DNA of 64,000 nucleotides from Periplaneta americana (GCF_040183065.1 NC_091131.1:17877300-17941299), one strand, 5' to 3'. Counted from the stretch's first letter, positions 22,528-34,861 are shown. Translations and numbers: made by a program. The notes: generated by a model not told the origin, from the sequence alone.

Positions 22528-23559
22528 CTCTAATAATAGCGTATCAATGTTTGCGTCTGTAACAGTTGTGCAGCATGATTATTCGTTTTATTATATTTTC
22601 TGTGACGTTATCTCTGTACTAATATTGTTATTAATATACTGCTATATCAATAATATTTTGTAAAACGTTTCTACATTGTCGTAGTATATAGGCGGAACAC
22701 TATGTATGGACCTATCATATTATATAATATTATGTGGTGACTCAAATATTGAATAATTATTAATTACCAATAATAACTGTATATCGAAGTTTTTCATACT
22801 ATTTTATTTATAACTTCATGTTCCTGTTTTGGTACGTTCCATTGACTGTTCCATTAAACGTTTGTCATAAACGCAGAAAATAAAGCCTTATTTTTACCGT
22901 GTGAGCAAAACATATGTGTATCTTATCTGTCGCCTTCCATACAAGATAAGACATGTCGGTGAGATGACCTTGTACTGTGCTTCTATTTATTACGAGCGTA
23001 TCACGACCGATCGTATCTCACTCGAGGGTACGACACTCGACCGAGTTCAAGCGAGCGATTTAACTCCAATGCAGTGTAGGTATTTAACAGAAAATGAGAT
23101 ATTTGAGATTCTGATGAAGATAGGATTTGGTGACAGAAGAAGTACACAATAAGAGGTCTGCACACTTTTTAACGGAACTCATTCATATCGGCCACCTATT
23201 TATTAGTAAGCTGTGGGTAGAATAAACGCTAAACAGGCCTACAGAGAGCATGGACACGTCAGAGGCATAAAAAGCCCTGGCAGACCGTCCATTGACGACT
23301 ATTTGAAGGTTGACGTTTTGCTAATTGTGAAAGAGAAACCACATTCCCTCTCCGTTAAAAAGAGTACATACCTCCTGTGTATGTCTTCTGTCACCAACTT
23401 CTATCATCATCAGCGTCTCAATTATCTCATTTCTACTAAGAACATCTTGTTTTATGTTGATTTTATCAACAAAACTGCTTCCATATCATAAGGATTAACA
23501 AATTGTTAGCATAAACAGAATAATTCAATTTTAAAATGTTCTTAAATCTGCCAGGTAAA

Positions 23560-23561
<2 letters not shown>
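21366..23561. other. unassigned; possible long-TIR element and (AAT)n tract
   Basis: An (AAT)n microsatellite lies at 22472-22527. ATGAAAGCAGTG...AAATCAACATAAAACAAG at 22011-22050 is mirrored by its reverse complement at 23440-23488, so a ~1.5-kb inverted-repeat element is possible. No domain was seen in short frames such as 22901-23152 and 23213-23491. Confidence 0.35.
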
Positions 23562-23614
<53 letters not shown>

Positions 23615-24529
23615 CTATAGCCGACATTTTTCTGGTAATTTTCGAGTTTCCAAAAATAATTGGTCCTAACATAGGCCTATATAATTAACCGCCCTGAAAC
23701 CGAAAATTGATTTTTTGAAATTTTTGTTTGTATGTCTGTCTGTCTGTCTGGATGTTTGTTACCTTTTCACGCGATAATCGCTGAACCGATTTGTATGAAA
23801 ATTGGAATATAAATTAAGTTCGTTGTAACTCAGATTTTAGGCTATATAACATTCAAAATATTTTATTTAGAAGGGGGGTTATAAGGGAGCTTGAATTAAA
23901 TAAATCGAAATATCTCCCTTATTATTAATTCTCATGAAAAATATTACATAAAAGTTTCTTTAAAAATAATTTCCGATAAGTTTTATCTCATGCAAAATTT
24001 TTATGGGACTCTAAGGCGGTGTAATGAAATAAAAAACAAATGACTTCGTCTATAAGGGATTTTGGACAACAACAATCGAAAGCTATGAAACACAGCCTAC
24101 AGAGAATGTTTCTGTGTTTGTATGAAGTAATATCAGAAGCTAAATTAAACGATTTGTATAATTAATTATTAATTCACCATTGGAAAGTGTAATTTCTCTA
24201 GACGGACATAATGCTATAATGTTATTACAGTAACTTCTGAGTGAATCGAGGACAGGTAAGATTAAAATAGCTTCTAATGCACAGAAAACTTGATAGGCTA
24301 TTCTGTACATTCGTTTCCTGTATTTCCTAAAATAATTTTTATGACCGAATGAGTGGTATCTGGATCAAAATGACCGCATTTTAATTTTTTAATACAATTT
24401 AAATTAAGTAACATAAGTTTATCCTTCTATCAAACACGAATGTTCCCTGGATCAAATGTCCTATTTTAATTATGTAATTACTTTATATTTATTCCTAACG
24501 GGTGCAGCGGAGCGCACGGGTACGGCTGG
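23562..24529 (+). mobile_element. non-autonomous Helitron, copy 1 with (AAT)n at its 5' end
   Basis: Shares its interior (GCGATAATCGCTGAACCGAT, GGCTATATA, AAACAAATGACTTCGTCTAT) and 3' terminus (GGGTGCAGCGGAGCGCAC hairpin then GGGTACGGCTGG) with the copies at 56838 and 61066. The normal start TCTATACTAATAATAAATC has been replaced by an expanded (AAT)n run at 23563-23612. No Rep/helicase is encoded. Confidence 0.87.
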
Positions 24530-24567
24530 TAATAATACATTATTAATGTTATATCAATTAATTATAA

Positions 24568-24573
24568 TATTAA

Positions 24574-24648
<75 letters not shown>

Positions 24649-24649
24649 C
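24568..24649. repeat. (ATT)n microsatellite
   Basis: About 25 uninterrupted ATT units just downstream of the Helitron 3' end. Confidence 0.97.
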
Positions 24650-25224
24650 TAAGGAGCTCCTACCAGTTTCACATAGAATTTCTATATGGAACAGTTTTTC
24701 CACGGATATTTGTAGGTCTCTTGGAAGGTACTACGACCTCGCAAACCACGCAATTCTTATCGATTCCTCCATGCCTTGCAGTTTTAACACCCTGAGATAT
24801 TGGATCACGTATTTCTGAATCTTAAAATCGGAGGTGTAGGTGGGATTCATTACGAACAACGGGAGGTTTTCAACTGGAGAAATCTTTTCATTTGTGTTAT
24901 TCCAATCTTCAGCAACAAGAACAAAAATTGTGAACTGCTTGCGGACAATTCGAGTTGATTACTTTTACGCAATAGCTTCCATATTGTAATCCAAATTTGA
25001 TGGAAGGAATTTATCACATACGTCAACATTCTTTAGCTAATGAGAGCCAAGAGCGCACAGTGGTTGGCACTTGTCATTTCGAAGGGTAGGCAACAATTGT
25101 CTTTATTAATCCTTTGGGATTTAATAATGTCGAAGAAACATACCGGCCATATATGTCATTTCAGTAACAATGTCACCGAAACAGAGGAGGTCATCGCCTT
25201 AACTTTAAAACTCTTTTAGACTTC
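24650..25224. other. unassigned
   Basis: No coding or structural feature recognised. Confidence 0.4.
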
Positions 25225-25828
25225 CGGTCTTACTAATAAAAACTCTATATACAGACGTTTAACTGTCTTATACTTATACAATGAGTAGCTCGTTTATACA
25301 TCGTGTGTAAATTCCTTACTAATAATCACTACATACGTCGTGTGTAACAGTATGACTGTTACACAGCTACGTCATAGTTTCGTCATTACTTCGTTACGTA
25401 AGGTAATTGAATATCTGAGGTTCTCTATTGCATCCGGTAGAGTGCTCTACTGTGGAGTGTGAAATATCGATAGTACAACTAGCTCTAATCGATTACCACA
25501 CTATATTTTGGCCAAAGAGTACAAGCTACAGCAATATTATTCTACTTATTCTGTGCTCTTTGGTGTGTTCTTCTGTGGTTACAAGGCATCCATCATCATA
25601 AAATGACAGTCGATATGAACAGCTGTTAGAGGGGCGGCCATTTTTTTCTCTGTATACAACGCTTAAACAAGGGGTTTCGTGTATATAACTACTGCAAAGC
25701 AATTCCCATTGTATAGTTACAGCCTGTTTATACGTCCATAGCTTATTCACGGTTTATTAGTAACGTTTTGTGTCTCAACGCTACATAAGTCTCGTATATA
25801 AACTATACACGGTTTATTAGTAAGACCG
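25225..25828. mobile_element. MITE with CGGTCTTACTAATAAA ends
   Basis: The left end CGGTCTTACTAATAAA is mirrored by TTTATTAGTAAGACCG at the right. Sub-terminal versions of TTACTAATAA also occur near 25317 and 25755. The interior has a 74-codon minus frame (25526-25750) without a recognised domain. The superfamily was not determined. Confidence 0.75.
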
Positions 25829-26109
25829 TTCAAACATTCCTTTTATCTTTTCATTAGCCTAGAAAAAAAGGTCAAAGTCCTGCCATCTCTCCGCAATATG
25901 CGGAACCCGAGTCACATAAATTGAAGTGAGTAGGCATTGGATACACATACCTTTTCATTATCCTCAGTAAGTTATAGAGAAGGGACTTTCTCGCTTAAAA
26001 ATTAATGAGAGACTTTATGACAATATGATACTGAAAAAAAAATACAAGTGCATAATTTTATTATGCCCCACATCGTAATGTAGAATTACGTGTTGCTGAG
26101 AACAAGAGG

Positions 26110-26312
26110 ATTGAAGGAAAATTTTTCGATTGCTGGTAAAATTCATGTTCTGGGAATAATAAGTTAATTAAGTAGTAAAATATCGCTGCAATCGAAAAAT
26201 ATTTGGAATAAATTTGAATAAGGAACAAAAAAAAGTTTCCTTCCCAGGCAGGATTCGAACCACGAAAGTCTTAGTTACCAGTATATCGTGCTCTGGAGTG
26301 AACAAGGCTCTG
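26110..26312 (-). mobile_element. tRNA-derived SINE (second family)
   Basis: Minus strand contains AGAGCACGATATACTGG (D-arm to anticodon region) and a perfect box B GGTTCGAATCC, followed by a body with the mirrored pair GCAATCGAAAAAT / ATTTTTCGATTGC that can fold into a hairpin at 26126-26202. It ends in A-rich sequence. Confidence 0.75.
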
Positions 26313-26366
26313 AAATCATCTACAAGGTTCGGTCCGGTTTTTTTTTGCCACTACTGTACATCTATT

Positions 26367-26498
26367 GTTATGTTTTATTTAACGACGCTCGCAACTGCAG
26401 AGGTTATATCAGCGTCGCCGGATGTGCTGGAATTTTGTCCCGCAGGAGTTCTTTTACATGCCAGTAAATCTACTGACATGAGCCTGTCGCATTTAAGC
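26367..26498 (-). mobile_element. 5'-truncated SINE, same family as 2744
   Basis: Reverse complement of the SINE body at 2744-2970, lacking the tRNA-like head. A 12-bp duplication, TGTACATCTATT at 26355-26366 and 26499-26510, frames it exactly. Confidence 0.9.
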
Positions 26499-26589
26499 TG
26501 TACATCTATTACCAGGCAGTACATCTCACTTGACGATATGTGTCAGAGGAAGAAGAATTATTGTTTGTATACATCTGAAGTCTGTTAGT

Positions 26590-26735
26590 GCAATATGTAG
26601 CTAATGTAGGGAAATGTAGGGAAAAAGAAACTGGCCACCCTAAACCATTCTCTCCTAGCCTAGTTACCTCATATCACTTGTGAGGTTTAGACCTGTTTTC
26701 GAACAGTTGACTAAACAATAAATCTGATGAAGTTA
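26590..26735 (+). repeat. dispersed repeat, GTAGCTAAT...GACTAAA family
   Basis: Resembles two tandem copies at 40386-40725: GTAGCTAAT, then CCTAGTTACCTCAT, GAGGTTTAGA and TTTTCGRACARTTGACTAAA. Probably a 3' fragment of a retroelement; its source is unknown. Confidence 0.65.
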
Positions 26736-27176
26736 GGAAAAAAATTGTTGTATAATGAATTTCGTTAGGAGTCTGAATTGAAGTGATTACAATAATAAAT
26801 TTTAGGAATTTACACTGTCTCTTTCAGGTCATTATGAAATATATTCTAGTAATTCACACAACGGTTTAATAAACCCCGGCTTGTAGCCTACAGGCAAAGA
26901 ACAAAGAAAAAAATCCTCTCTCGTGCCTGAGGTCGAATCCAAACCTCAGAGTTTGTACTCATTGGTAACACAATAATAGGAAAAATGTCGAATTGCTGCG
27001 CATTTGTCCATAATGTGCTCGTTGCATCATGCGCCGTGTGCATGGCGGTATCATTAAGCCACTGTAACCAGTGGTTACTCTCCAGGGGTGCGACGGTTCC
27101 TATCTAATCTGACTACCTTTCCGGTCACATCGTAAAGTGCGTCGCAATATTGAAATTGGTATGAAACTGTGTTAGT
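26736..27176. other. unassigned
   Basis: A degenerate tRNA-like patch (GAGGTCGAATCCAAACCTC) lies at 26929-26948; no complete SINE could be delimited. Confidence 0.35.
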
Positions 27177-27281
27177 TTCTCCTCTCCTCTCCTCTCCTCT
27201 CCTCTCCTCTCCTCTCCTCTCCTCTCCTCTCCTCTCCTCTCCTCTCCTCTCCTCTCCTCTCCTCTCCTCTCCTCTCCTCTT
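27177..27281. repeat. (CTCCT)n pentanucleotide microsatellite
   Basis: About 21 perfect CTCCT units, a strict strand-asymmetric pyrimidine run able to form triplex (H-DNA). Confidence 0.97.
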
Positions 27282-27439
27282 CCCGTTACTTCATCTACCC
27301 TATTTCATACTATTGTTGACCGATCTTGGTATTCTGTTCAATGAGTGTGTTACAATTGATAGCTTGGCTCGGGACTTCATAGAGAGAGGGTGAATATGGA
27401 GAATTGGTGATGATGATAATGATGAGGGGAAACAGAAAA

Positions 27440-29200
27440 ATCCCTCACGCCACAACAGCTCTCATAAATCATCCCTCGCCTGTCATCTCCCTTGTCTCAG
27501 TTGTCTTCTCTCATTCCTCAAGTGTCAGTCCGATCTCATATATCATCAACTTTTCATATATCATCTGCTATCTCTCATATTTAATATGTCAGTACTTTAT
27601 ATACTCGTATTTCGTAACTCAAATGCCATCTCTCACAACTGATCACTTCTGTTATCTCCTTGTGCCAGCTGTCATCTCTCTTATCTCAAAATTTATCTCG
27701 ACGGGCTGTCCGGATTCGATCCCCGGTTTGGTTCTGATGAAATTTGTGGTTGGCAAAGCAGAAATTGCAGAGAATTTTTCTCAAGGTAGGCCTACTTCCA
27801 TTTGAAGAGTCCACTGCAAGAATGATGGATGTCATTTGGAATACATTTTGCAGGAGAAGCGATTGAAAGTTTGAAATGCTTAGCGCTCAAAGCTTAACTG
27901 TGATTTTCCGATCATTACTGGACAGTGACTATCAGTGTTAATGCCATGTAACTCTCTATGTACCTTCTATATGTCTTAAGCTATGCATTGACAATCTTGG
28001 TTCATTTTCGACAAAAAAGTGACATCCATCATTCTTGCAGTGGACTCTTCATTTTCTTCTTTCATTCAACCAAACCTTTCCTCTCTCTTATACCATTTAT
28101 CATCTCCTATAGTTACAAATCTCATCTCTCAATCTCGTGTGCATTGACGAATCACATTTCTCATCTTCAACCTGTCGTATATCATCTGATCTCTCAAATT
28201 TCATGTCAGAACTTCTTATCTCATGTCATATTTCCAATCACAAATGCCATCTCTCACATCTGATCTTTTCTGCTATCTCCCTTGTGTCAGTAGTCTTACG
28301 TTATCTCCAATTTCTAGTGTGCTTTGTCCTATCTAATGTATATATAATCTGATATCTCTCATACTTCATCTGTCAGTACTTTGTATCTGATCTGCCATGC
28401 CATATTTCATATATTATCTCAAATGCTCTCTCTCACATCTGATCTCTTCCGTTATCTCTCTTATTTAACCTGTCATCTCTCGTATGCCATCTCCGATCTC
28501 ATGTCTCATCTACAAGCTGTGCTAGATCACCTGATATCTCTCATATTTCACCTGTCAGTACTTTGTGTCTTATCTGTTATATTTGACATCCCAAATACCA
28601 TCTCTCACATATGATGTCACGCCTGTCACCTCCCTTACCTCAGCCGTCATCTCTCATTTCTCTTTTGCGATGTCCGATCTCGTATCTCATCTTCAATCTG
28701 TCATATATCATCTTATATCTCCCATATTTAATCTCTCATTACTTTATATCTTATTTCACATCTCAAACGCTATCACTAGCAACTGATCTCTCGTTTTTCA
28801 TCTCCCATTTCTCAGTTATCATCTGTTGTGTCTCAGATGCCATCTCTTATTTCTCATCTACATCTGACATGCAATGTCTTTATCTTGTTTCATATTCTAT
28901 CTGCCGTATATTATGTAAAATTTCCAGTCATTCATCTGTCAGTACCTTACGATCGAAGTCGTCTGTGATATCTCAAATTCCATCACTCATGTTTCAAGCC
29001 ATATGTCATCTCTCTCATTTATAATCGCTCGTATATATCTCATTTGTAATAGATCGTGTACCATCTCTCATACTGTACTTCAACCATCGTTTCTCATATC
29101 TTTCCTGCCGATTCTAATGTTCTTCTACTATATTATTTTCATATAATTCTCGTATCTCTTCAGTCATCTTATTTACGATGTATTTCTAAAACATACTGCA
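27440..29200. repeat. degenerate pyrimidine-rich ATCTCTCAT repeat region
   Basis: Words such as TCATCTCTC, TCATCTGTCA and TATCTCTCAT recur dozens of times at irregular spacing over about 1.7 kb. Several open frames rich in S, H, I, L and Y are products of this composition, not genes. A foldback insertion lies at 27800-28055. Confidence 0.8.
27695..28060. mobile_element. foldback element and SINE-like patch inside the repeat region
   Basis: GAAGAGTCCACTGCAAGAAT at 27804 onward and its reverse complement ending near 28050 form a perfect inverted pair of about 31 bp, 170 bp apart. Just upstream, CCGGATTCGATCCCCGG (27709-27725) is a box B-like sequence, suggesting a SINE fragment. Confidence 0.65.
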
Positions 29201-30299
29201 CTCTTTCTCGCTTAGATTCACAGAAGCAGCTTGCTTCTCGCTTAAATTTGAAGCGGCAGATGTATGAAGAATCTTAATGTTGCCGCCTGACCTGAAGCCC
29301 TTTTCACTGAAAATTTAATGGAATGGACGCAGTAAATTTTGGAACCAGACTTCTCGTGCTTTATTTTCTATAGCTTTGTGACAACGCAGTGCAATAAATC
29401 TTGAAAGTAAATCCTAGGGTTGGTTATTGCTTTAATAGAGGTCTGTGGTGTGAAATGAATGTGTAGATTCTATACAGTTATACACTAACGTGACGAAGTT
29501 ACTTGCACATAAAACTGGATTAAATGACAACTGTTTTCTCATTAATACCTTGGAATTATTAATTACATTTCAAACTTCGAACGAGCTTATGTATATCGTA
29601 TAATCAGGAAGAAATTCAGTGAATTACTGAAGTCCCTCTACAAAACCAAGGCTATAAAGGCGAAAGGATAGGAGATGTTGCGACAAATAAGAAATGCCAG
29701 AAGAAGCAAATACACTAGAAAGAGACTTACCCGGAGGCTGCTTTGTTGTGATGCACATTTTATAGGCTAACTAGTCTGAAATCGAATCCTGTTCCCATTG
29801 GTAAAGACCATCGTTTGCCTGAAAATAAAGAGAATAATCAGATAAATAGTAATAATTGTATGTATGTTCATGTTCTGGCACCAATCTTTCTGGATTTGAA
29901 ATTAAATGGTTTGTTTGCTGCTATTTCACTTTCAGAAATTTTTACAGAAAGGAGAAAAATAGCTGGTTTGAAATATACGAACCAATTTAAAAAATGCGTG
30001 TTCAATCTTATCTTTCAGATATTTTATACCATTATACATATTAAATGTATTAGAAGACACTTCATAGTTTGCCAACCATTTTTAAATTAAAATATAAGAC
30101 AATGGGTTTTGGCTTGAACAAAAAGAAGGTTTTGAAAAATAAATCATGCTTTTAAATATCATTTTTCAGTGGCAAATAGCAGGAATTGACAAAAAAAAAA
30201 TAACTTCAGCACTGGAGTCAGAATTTAAGAAATATGTTTATTATGTTATTGGGTAAAAATCGGTTTTTGAGCAAAATAGCGGCTTTTGAAACAAATCAT
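29201..30299. other. unassigned
   Basis: A 91-codon frame at 29815-30090 (+) starts without a Met (GCCTGAAAA context) and has no recognised domain. The remainder is AT-rich, with no RNA gene seen. Confidence 0.35.
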
Positions 30300-30916
30300 T
30301 TACTTCCAAACATATCTCATTACTTCATTCAAGTAAAATTCCTGTGTTTTTCCTAATAGTCTGTGGTTTTTCTCCTAACATATTCACGTTATCCGCGTAA
30401 ACAAGCAGCTGATGTAACCCGTTCAATTCCAAACCCTCCCTGTTTTCGTGTAATTTTCTAATGGTATATTCTAGAATAACGTTATAAAGTAAAGGTGATA
30501 GTGCATCTCCTTACTTTAGCCCACAGTGAAGTGGAAATGCGTCAGACAGAAACTGGCCTATACAGACTTTGCTGATGTTTCACTGACACTCATTTTAATT
30601 AATCGAACTAGAATTTTGGGAATGCCAAATTCAATGAGAATATTATATAAAACGTCTCTCTTAACCGAGTCATATGTTTTTTTTTTAATTTCTGCATAAC
30701 TGATGTACAGTGCCCTTATACTCCCATTTTTTCTCAAATATCTGTCGAATGCAAAAAAGAAATCTGATCAATAGTCGATCTATTACGTCTAAAACAACAT
30801 TGATGATCTCCAATAATTTCATCTACAAATGGAGTTAATCTTCTCAAAAGAATATTGGACAAAATTTTGTACGATGTCAACAAAAGTGATATTTCTCGAA
30901 AGTTACTACAGTTAGG
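30300..30916 (-). pseudogene. LINE reverse transcriptase fragment, fingers/palm region
   Basis: Minus-strand translation from 30916 down gives NCSNFREISLL, SYKILSNILLRRLTPFVDEI, GDHQCCFRRNRSTIDQI, then KTYDSVKRDVLYNILIEFGI and later a Tyr-Ala-Asp-type VYADNVNMLGE. These are the central blocks of a non-LTR reverse transcriptase and match the region expected just upstream of the family at 5606. Several frameshifts and stops make it a pseudogene. Confidence 0.82.
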
Positions 30917-30923
30917 ACCGTAT

Positions 30924-31106
30924 CACAGTCTACTATATACAATCACGAAGCTGGAGTTTTGAGGGTGCTAGAAACAATAGACTGTGACGGTACTATTTTG
31001 CATTGCCTGTAATGAGGCGATATTAGCGATCCTAGTGGTGAGCAAATATCTAATGTTCGCATATTTACTACGTATTGAGCTTCGCGACTGTATATACTAG
31101 ACTGTA
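30924..31106. mobile_element. 183-bp MITE with 7-8 bp TSD
   Basis: Ends CACAGTCTACTATATACA and, inverted, TACAGTCTAGTATATACA extend to CGAAGCT. ACCGTAT is duplicated at 30917-30923 and 31107-31113. A duplication of this size suggests a hAT-type (8 bp) element. It is non-coding. Confidence 0.85.
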
Positions 31107-31113
31107 ACCGTAT

Positions 31114-31720
31114 CCAAGAACGCCACTCCAACTTCATTTCGTCTTAAGTTTCTCAAGTCAGAAGTTAGGTAATATTAAGTGAAGTGTCGGATCGTATTCA
31201 GAGACAATACTTGCATTTCCCTTGACAAAGTCAAATGTAAATAAAATCAAGTAAACTTGGAGTTTGACGTCATCATAAAATGAAGTAGTAATTCCAGCCC
31301 TTAGCTGCTCAAAACGAAAAGTGGGGCTACATTTCGCTTCAAATTTATTATTTTCAAGAACATCCATTAAAAGGGAAAGAATTGCAGATGAAAAGAATTT
31401 GTTTACAGATATGAAGACGTGGCGGAAAATAAATCATGTCATTTAGTTTTCAGCAAAGAAGAAGAAATAGCATGAAATGTTGTGCAGGAAAAATAGAAGT
31501 ACCGGTAATAGGCTACTAATAATATTAATTACATGTAAATTCAATTTTAATTTTAACCTTATGTTGAATAAAGTATAATAACATTCGATTATAGGCTAAG
31601 CTATTTTTGTTCTAAGTAAAAAAATTGTACATAATATTTTACAAACTCTATTATGTCATCTACATATTTACAGGTTAACCATAGAAACAGATCTTCCATC
31701 TTCATTGATTTTCAGTTTAG
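31114..31720. other. unassigned
   Basis: Starts next to the LINE/MITE junction and becomes AT-rich. The 69-codon minus frame at 31158-31367 has no recognised domain. Confidence 0.4.
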
Positions 31721-31721
31721 T

Positions 31722-31728
31722 ATTATTA

Positions 31729-31776
<48 letters not shown>

Positions 31777-32790
31777 TTATTATCAATCGGAATAAATTAC
31801 TTCAGATTTTGGCAGATGATCAAGTACCTCAACAGATTATACAAAATATTTACAATATATACAAAACAACCATCATAGCAATTCGAAGCAACAATAAACT
31901 TTCACAGTGGCGACCCATTTATAGTGGAGTACGACAAGGCTGTGGCCTGTCACCACTTCTGTTTATTATATATATATAAATAGAATCATTCAAGATTGGC
32001 GACAGACACGACATGGATTTATTCCAATTAATCGAAATTTGCAGCTTGATGCTTTACTTTTCGCTGATGATTTAGTTCTCATGGCATCAACTGAAGATGA
32101 TTTACAATATTCAGTACACAATTTAAATAAGGTCAGTGAAAAATATAACATGGAAATTAATATTGAAAAATCGAAAATCATGTCATTTTGTGGGAAATTC
32201 CCTGTACCAAGCAAAATCTGTTTGAATAATAAAATAATAGAAAGAGTAAATACCTTCACTTATCTTGGCTATACACTATCACCTTATGATGAAGTAGATA
32301 TTGCTGAAAAAATATGTAAATATAATAAAACAATGGGGATCATTAATAAAATCATGAAACCCTCACTAGTACAAAGACACACAAGAATAGGCTTGTATAA
32401 AACCTTAGCACAGCCAGTATTAAGCTATGGTAGCGAAGCGTGGACTGTGAAGACTAAAGATGTCAGTAGAATAACAGCAAGTGAGATGAGGTTTATGAGA
32501 GCAACAGCTGGATATACTCGCTGGGATCATAAAAAAAATGAGGACCTAATGCAAGAACTTCAAATAGAACCCATTATGCAGTTCATCAGCAAATATCAAC
32601 TTCAGTGGAAGGGTCATCTCGAACGAATGAATCGATGCAGAATTCCAAAAGCACTGCTTCATTACCATCCATATGGCAAAAGATCTCTAGGCCGTCCAAA
32701 GAAGAGATGGACTGAAAATTCTAGTTTGAGACCGTAACAGGCCACTTGGCCTAATACTTGTTAGGAAGATGATGATGATGATATTTATTA
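31722..32790 (+). pseudogene. RTE-like LINE, RT palm to C-terminus, one frameshift
   Basis: After an (ATT)n run (31722-31772), the plus strand encodes QILADDQVPQQIIQNIYNIY, WRPIYSGVRQGCGLSPLLF (RT motif), a frameshift in a TA run near 31968-31978, then DALLFADDLVLMAS (catalytic FADD), KSKIMSFCG, FTYLGYTLS, YGSEAWTVK, LQWKGHLERMNRCR and GRPKKRW. It ends with a (GAT)n tail at about 32768-32783, as in RTE-type elements. The shift is explained by two extra bases of a TA microsatellite. Endonuclease and RT fingers are absent. Confidence 0.88.
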
Positions 32791-32809
32791 TTATTATTAT
32801 TATTATTAT

Positions 32810-33593
32810 TCGTTAAGAATGCTTGGTCTAATTAGGTCTATAACTTATTCTTTTTCCGCTCCTATGTGTTTATTAATTTTATACTATACGTTGGTTAGAT
32901 CCAAGCTTGAATATGCATCTGTTGTATGGAACTCCATTACTTCCACTGACTCGGCTAAATTGGAGAATATTCAAAGAAAATTTATTTCCTTGTGTTCTTA
33001 TAGATTTTTACCAAATTCCGATTATAACTATGAGATTAAATGCAATTATTTCAATTGCGGTAGTTTGTTCACCAGACGTCAGGATCTTGATTATTTATTT
33101 TTTTGTAAAGTCATTAAGGGTGATATTGATTGTGAATCTTTCATAAGCAATATCAGTCTTCGTATTCCTGCTAATGGTTTAAGATTTCATAAATTATTTT
33201 ATAATAAGAATCCTAAATCTCTCTCTCCGGTCTGCAGATGCATTAAATGTGCTAATTTGCATGGATTCAACTTGGATCCATTTAATGTGTAGTATATCTT
33301 TGAGTTTTTAACTCACTGATCTAATTTTATAATTACTTGTCCATTTTATTTCTTGCATTTGGTCAATTGATTAATGCAGACTATTCCATTATTTCAATTA
33401 TCTCATTGTACTAAATTTATAATTTTATAATTATTATTTGATCAATGATTGATGTAGACTATTATATTGTTTGTATTTCATCTCATTGCCATTTTCTATC
33501 ATTCATTCTCATCATCATTTCTTGTTTTGTTCTGTTTTGTATCGTGCTAAACTGTAATTGGCCTTGTGCTGTTGTTTTTGCACGTTAATATTC

Positions 33594-33656
<63 letters not shown>
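32810..33656 (+). pseudogene. LINE C-terminal fragment with (AAAT)n tail
   Basis: The frame 32819-33292 encodes LVRSKLEYASVVWNS, LENIQRKFISLC and later RRQDLDYLFFCKVIKGDIDC, typical of Jockey/CR1-like RT C-termini. A 300-bp 3' UTR ends in (AAAT)n at 33594-33656. It abuts the previous LINE, so one may have inserted beside the other. Confidence 0.85.
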
Positions 33657-33689
<33 letters not shown>

Positions 33690-33707
33690 TATTATTATTA
33701 TTATTAT
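33657..33707. repeat. (AAT)n/(ATT)n compound microsatellite
   Basis: AAT units followed by ATT units form a self-complementary run just after the (AAAT)n LINE tail. Confidence 0.95.
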
Positions 33708-33916
33708 AACAGTAATGAGAAATTTATAGCTAGCCGACATGACTTCGGAATAAACTGATAAAACTGGAGATAATATTGAGGTTATGATTACATAGACATA
33801 ACTTGAGAATAAAGAAGCAAATAATATGACATCGAACGCATAATCCATGCATTCTTAGAAAATGCCATATTCTAAATTTACTTCAGCTCTTAAACTTCTA
33901 TCTAAATGAGGTATGA

Positions 33917-34062
33917 GGTTGGTCTTCACGTATCTTAAATCTGATTAGCTTTTGACTAATTTACGACTAAACTGTAAGTTAAGTTGTGATTCTGAATAAA
34001 AATTCTACTAAAGTCTGATATAAGTGAAAGTGAAGTTGAAGTGACATACCTGAATACGGCCC
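33917..34062. mobile_element. short MITE, GTATTCA-ended family, copy A
   Basis: Matches 48354-48512 over its whole length, including TAAGTTGTGATTCTG and GTGAAAGTGAAGTTGAAGTG. Ends GGTTGGTCTTCACG and CCTGAATACGGCCC are imperfect inverted repeats. Confidence 0.65.
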
Positions 34063-34861
34063 TTAGTCTTTTCCCCTCCATTGTTCTGTTATAATTTTCT
34101 TTTCCCAAATAGCAAGTACAAACTTATAAATTACGCTAGATAACGCGCTTCTACCCTCTTGTATTAATTCTGCTGGAATTTGATCTACTTAGCTAATAGG
34201 GTAAGGTTACCTATATCGCACCACTTTAGCATTTATAATTTTTATTGAACAGTATAGTTTTTATTTTCTGCATTCCTTTACAGAGATACATTCCCAGAAC
34301 ATTTACCTAGTTTTCTAAATAGCACTTGCGATTTCTTAAATCGCACCTCTTTATCTGTAGTGAACAGGATGAAGGAAAGCTTTTAGTATTGGACATATTC
34401 AATAGTATTTAATATGAATAATGTAATAAATGCAAATTAGGTACAAGTTTATTGAAATCAATGAAAGAGAGTAACGCATCTTCAAATGAAATTGAAAAAA
34501 ATAGAGCATAAATTACCTAACATTTAAAATTTCTGAATGCGTTTTTTATTATTACACATTTGCCAAGTGCTTCGCCAGGGAATTCAGACTGTATACTGCG
34601 TCACCTTTTCTCCACGATTATCTCGAAGCCACCTAAGAACTGCTTCATGATATAGCTGTCTGAAATGGTTTGAAAATAGAAATATCTAAAGGCTGGGCCT
34701 CTGAGTATTATGACGAGGAAGCTGAAACAGGAGCACACCATTTTCCCGAGATAATCTAGTTTCTAAATTTTGGAATGGGTCATATAGATGGACATACAGA
34801 AGCAGCACTTTTTTTCTATGGCAGGTTTGAGTGGCAAATAAAATGTTTGACCATTCGACAA

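Noticed and set aside
27404..29277. A set of Ser/His/Leu-rich frames that might be a gene family
   Set aside because: They follow degenerate pyrimidine-rich repeats; no conserved domain or splice structure.
29815..30090. 91-codon frame as a gene
   Set aside because: Begins without a Met, has no recognisable domain and lies in AT-rich repeat-like sequence.
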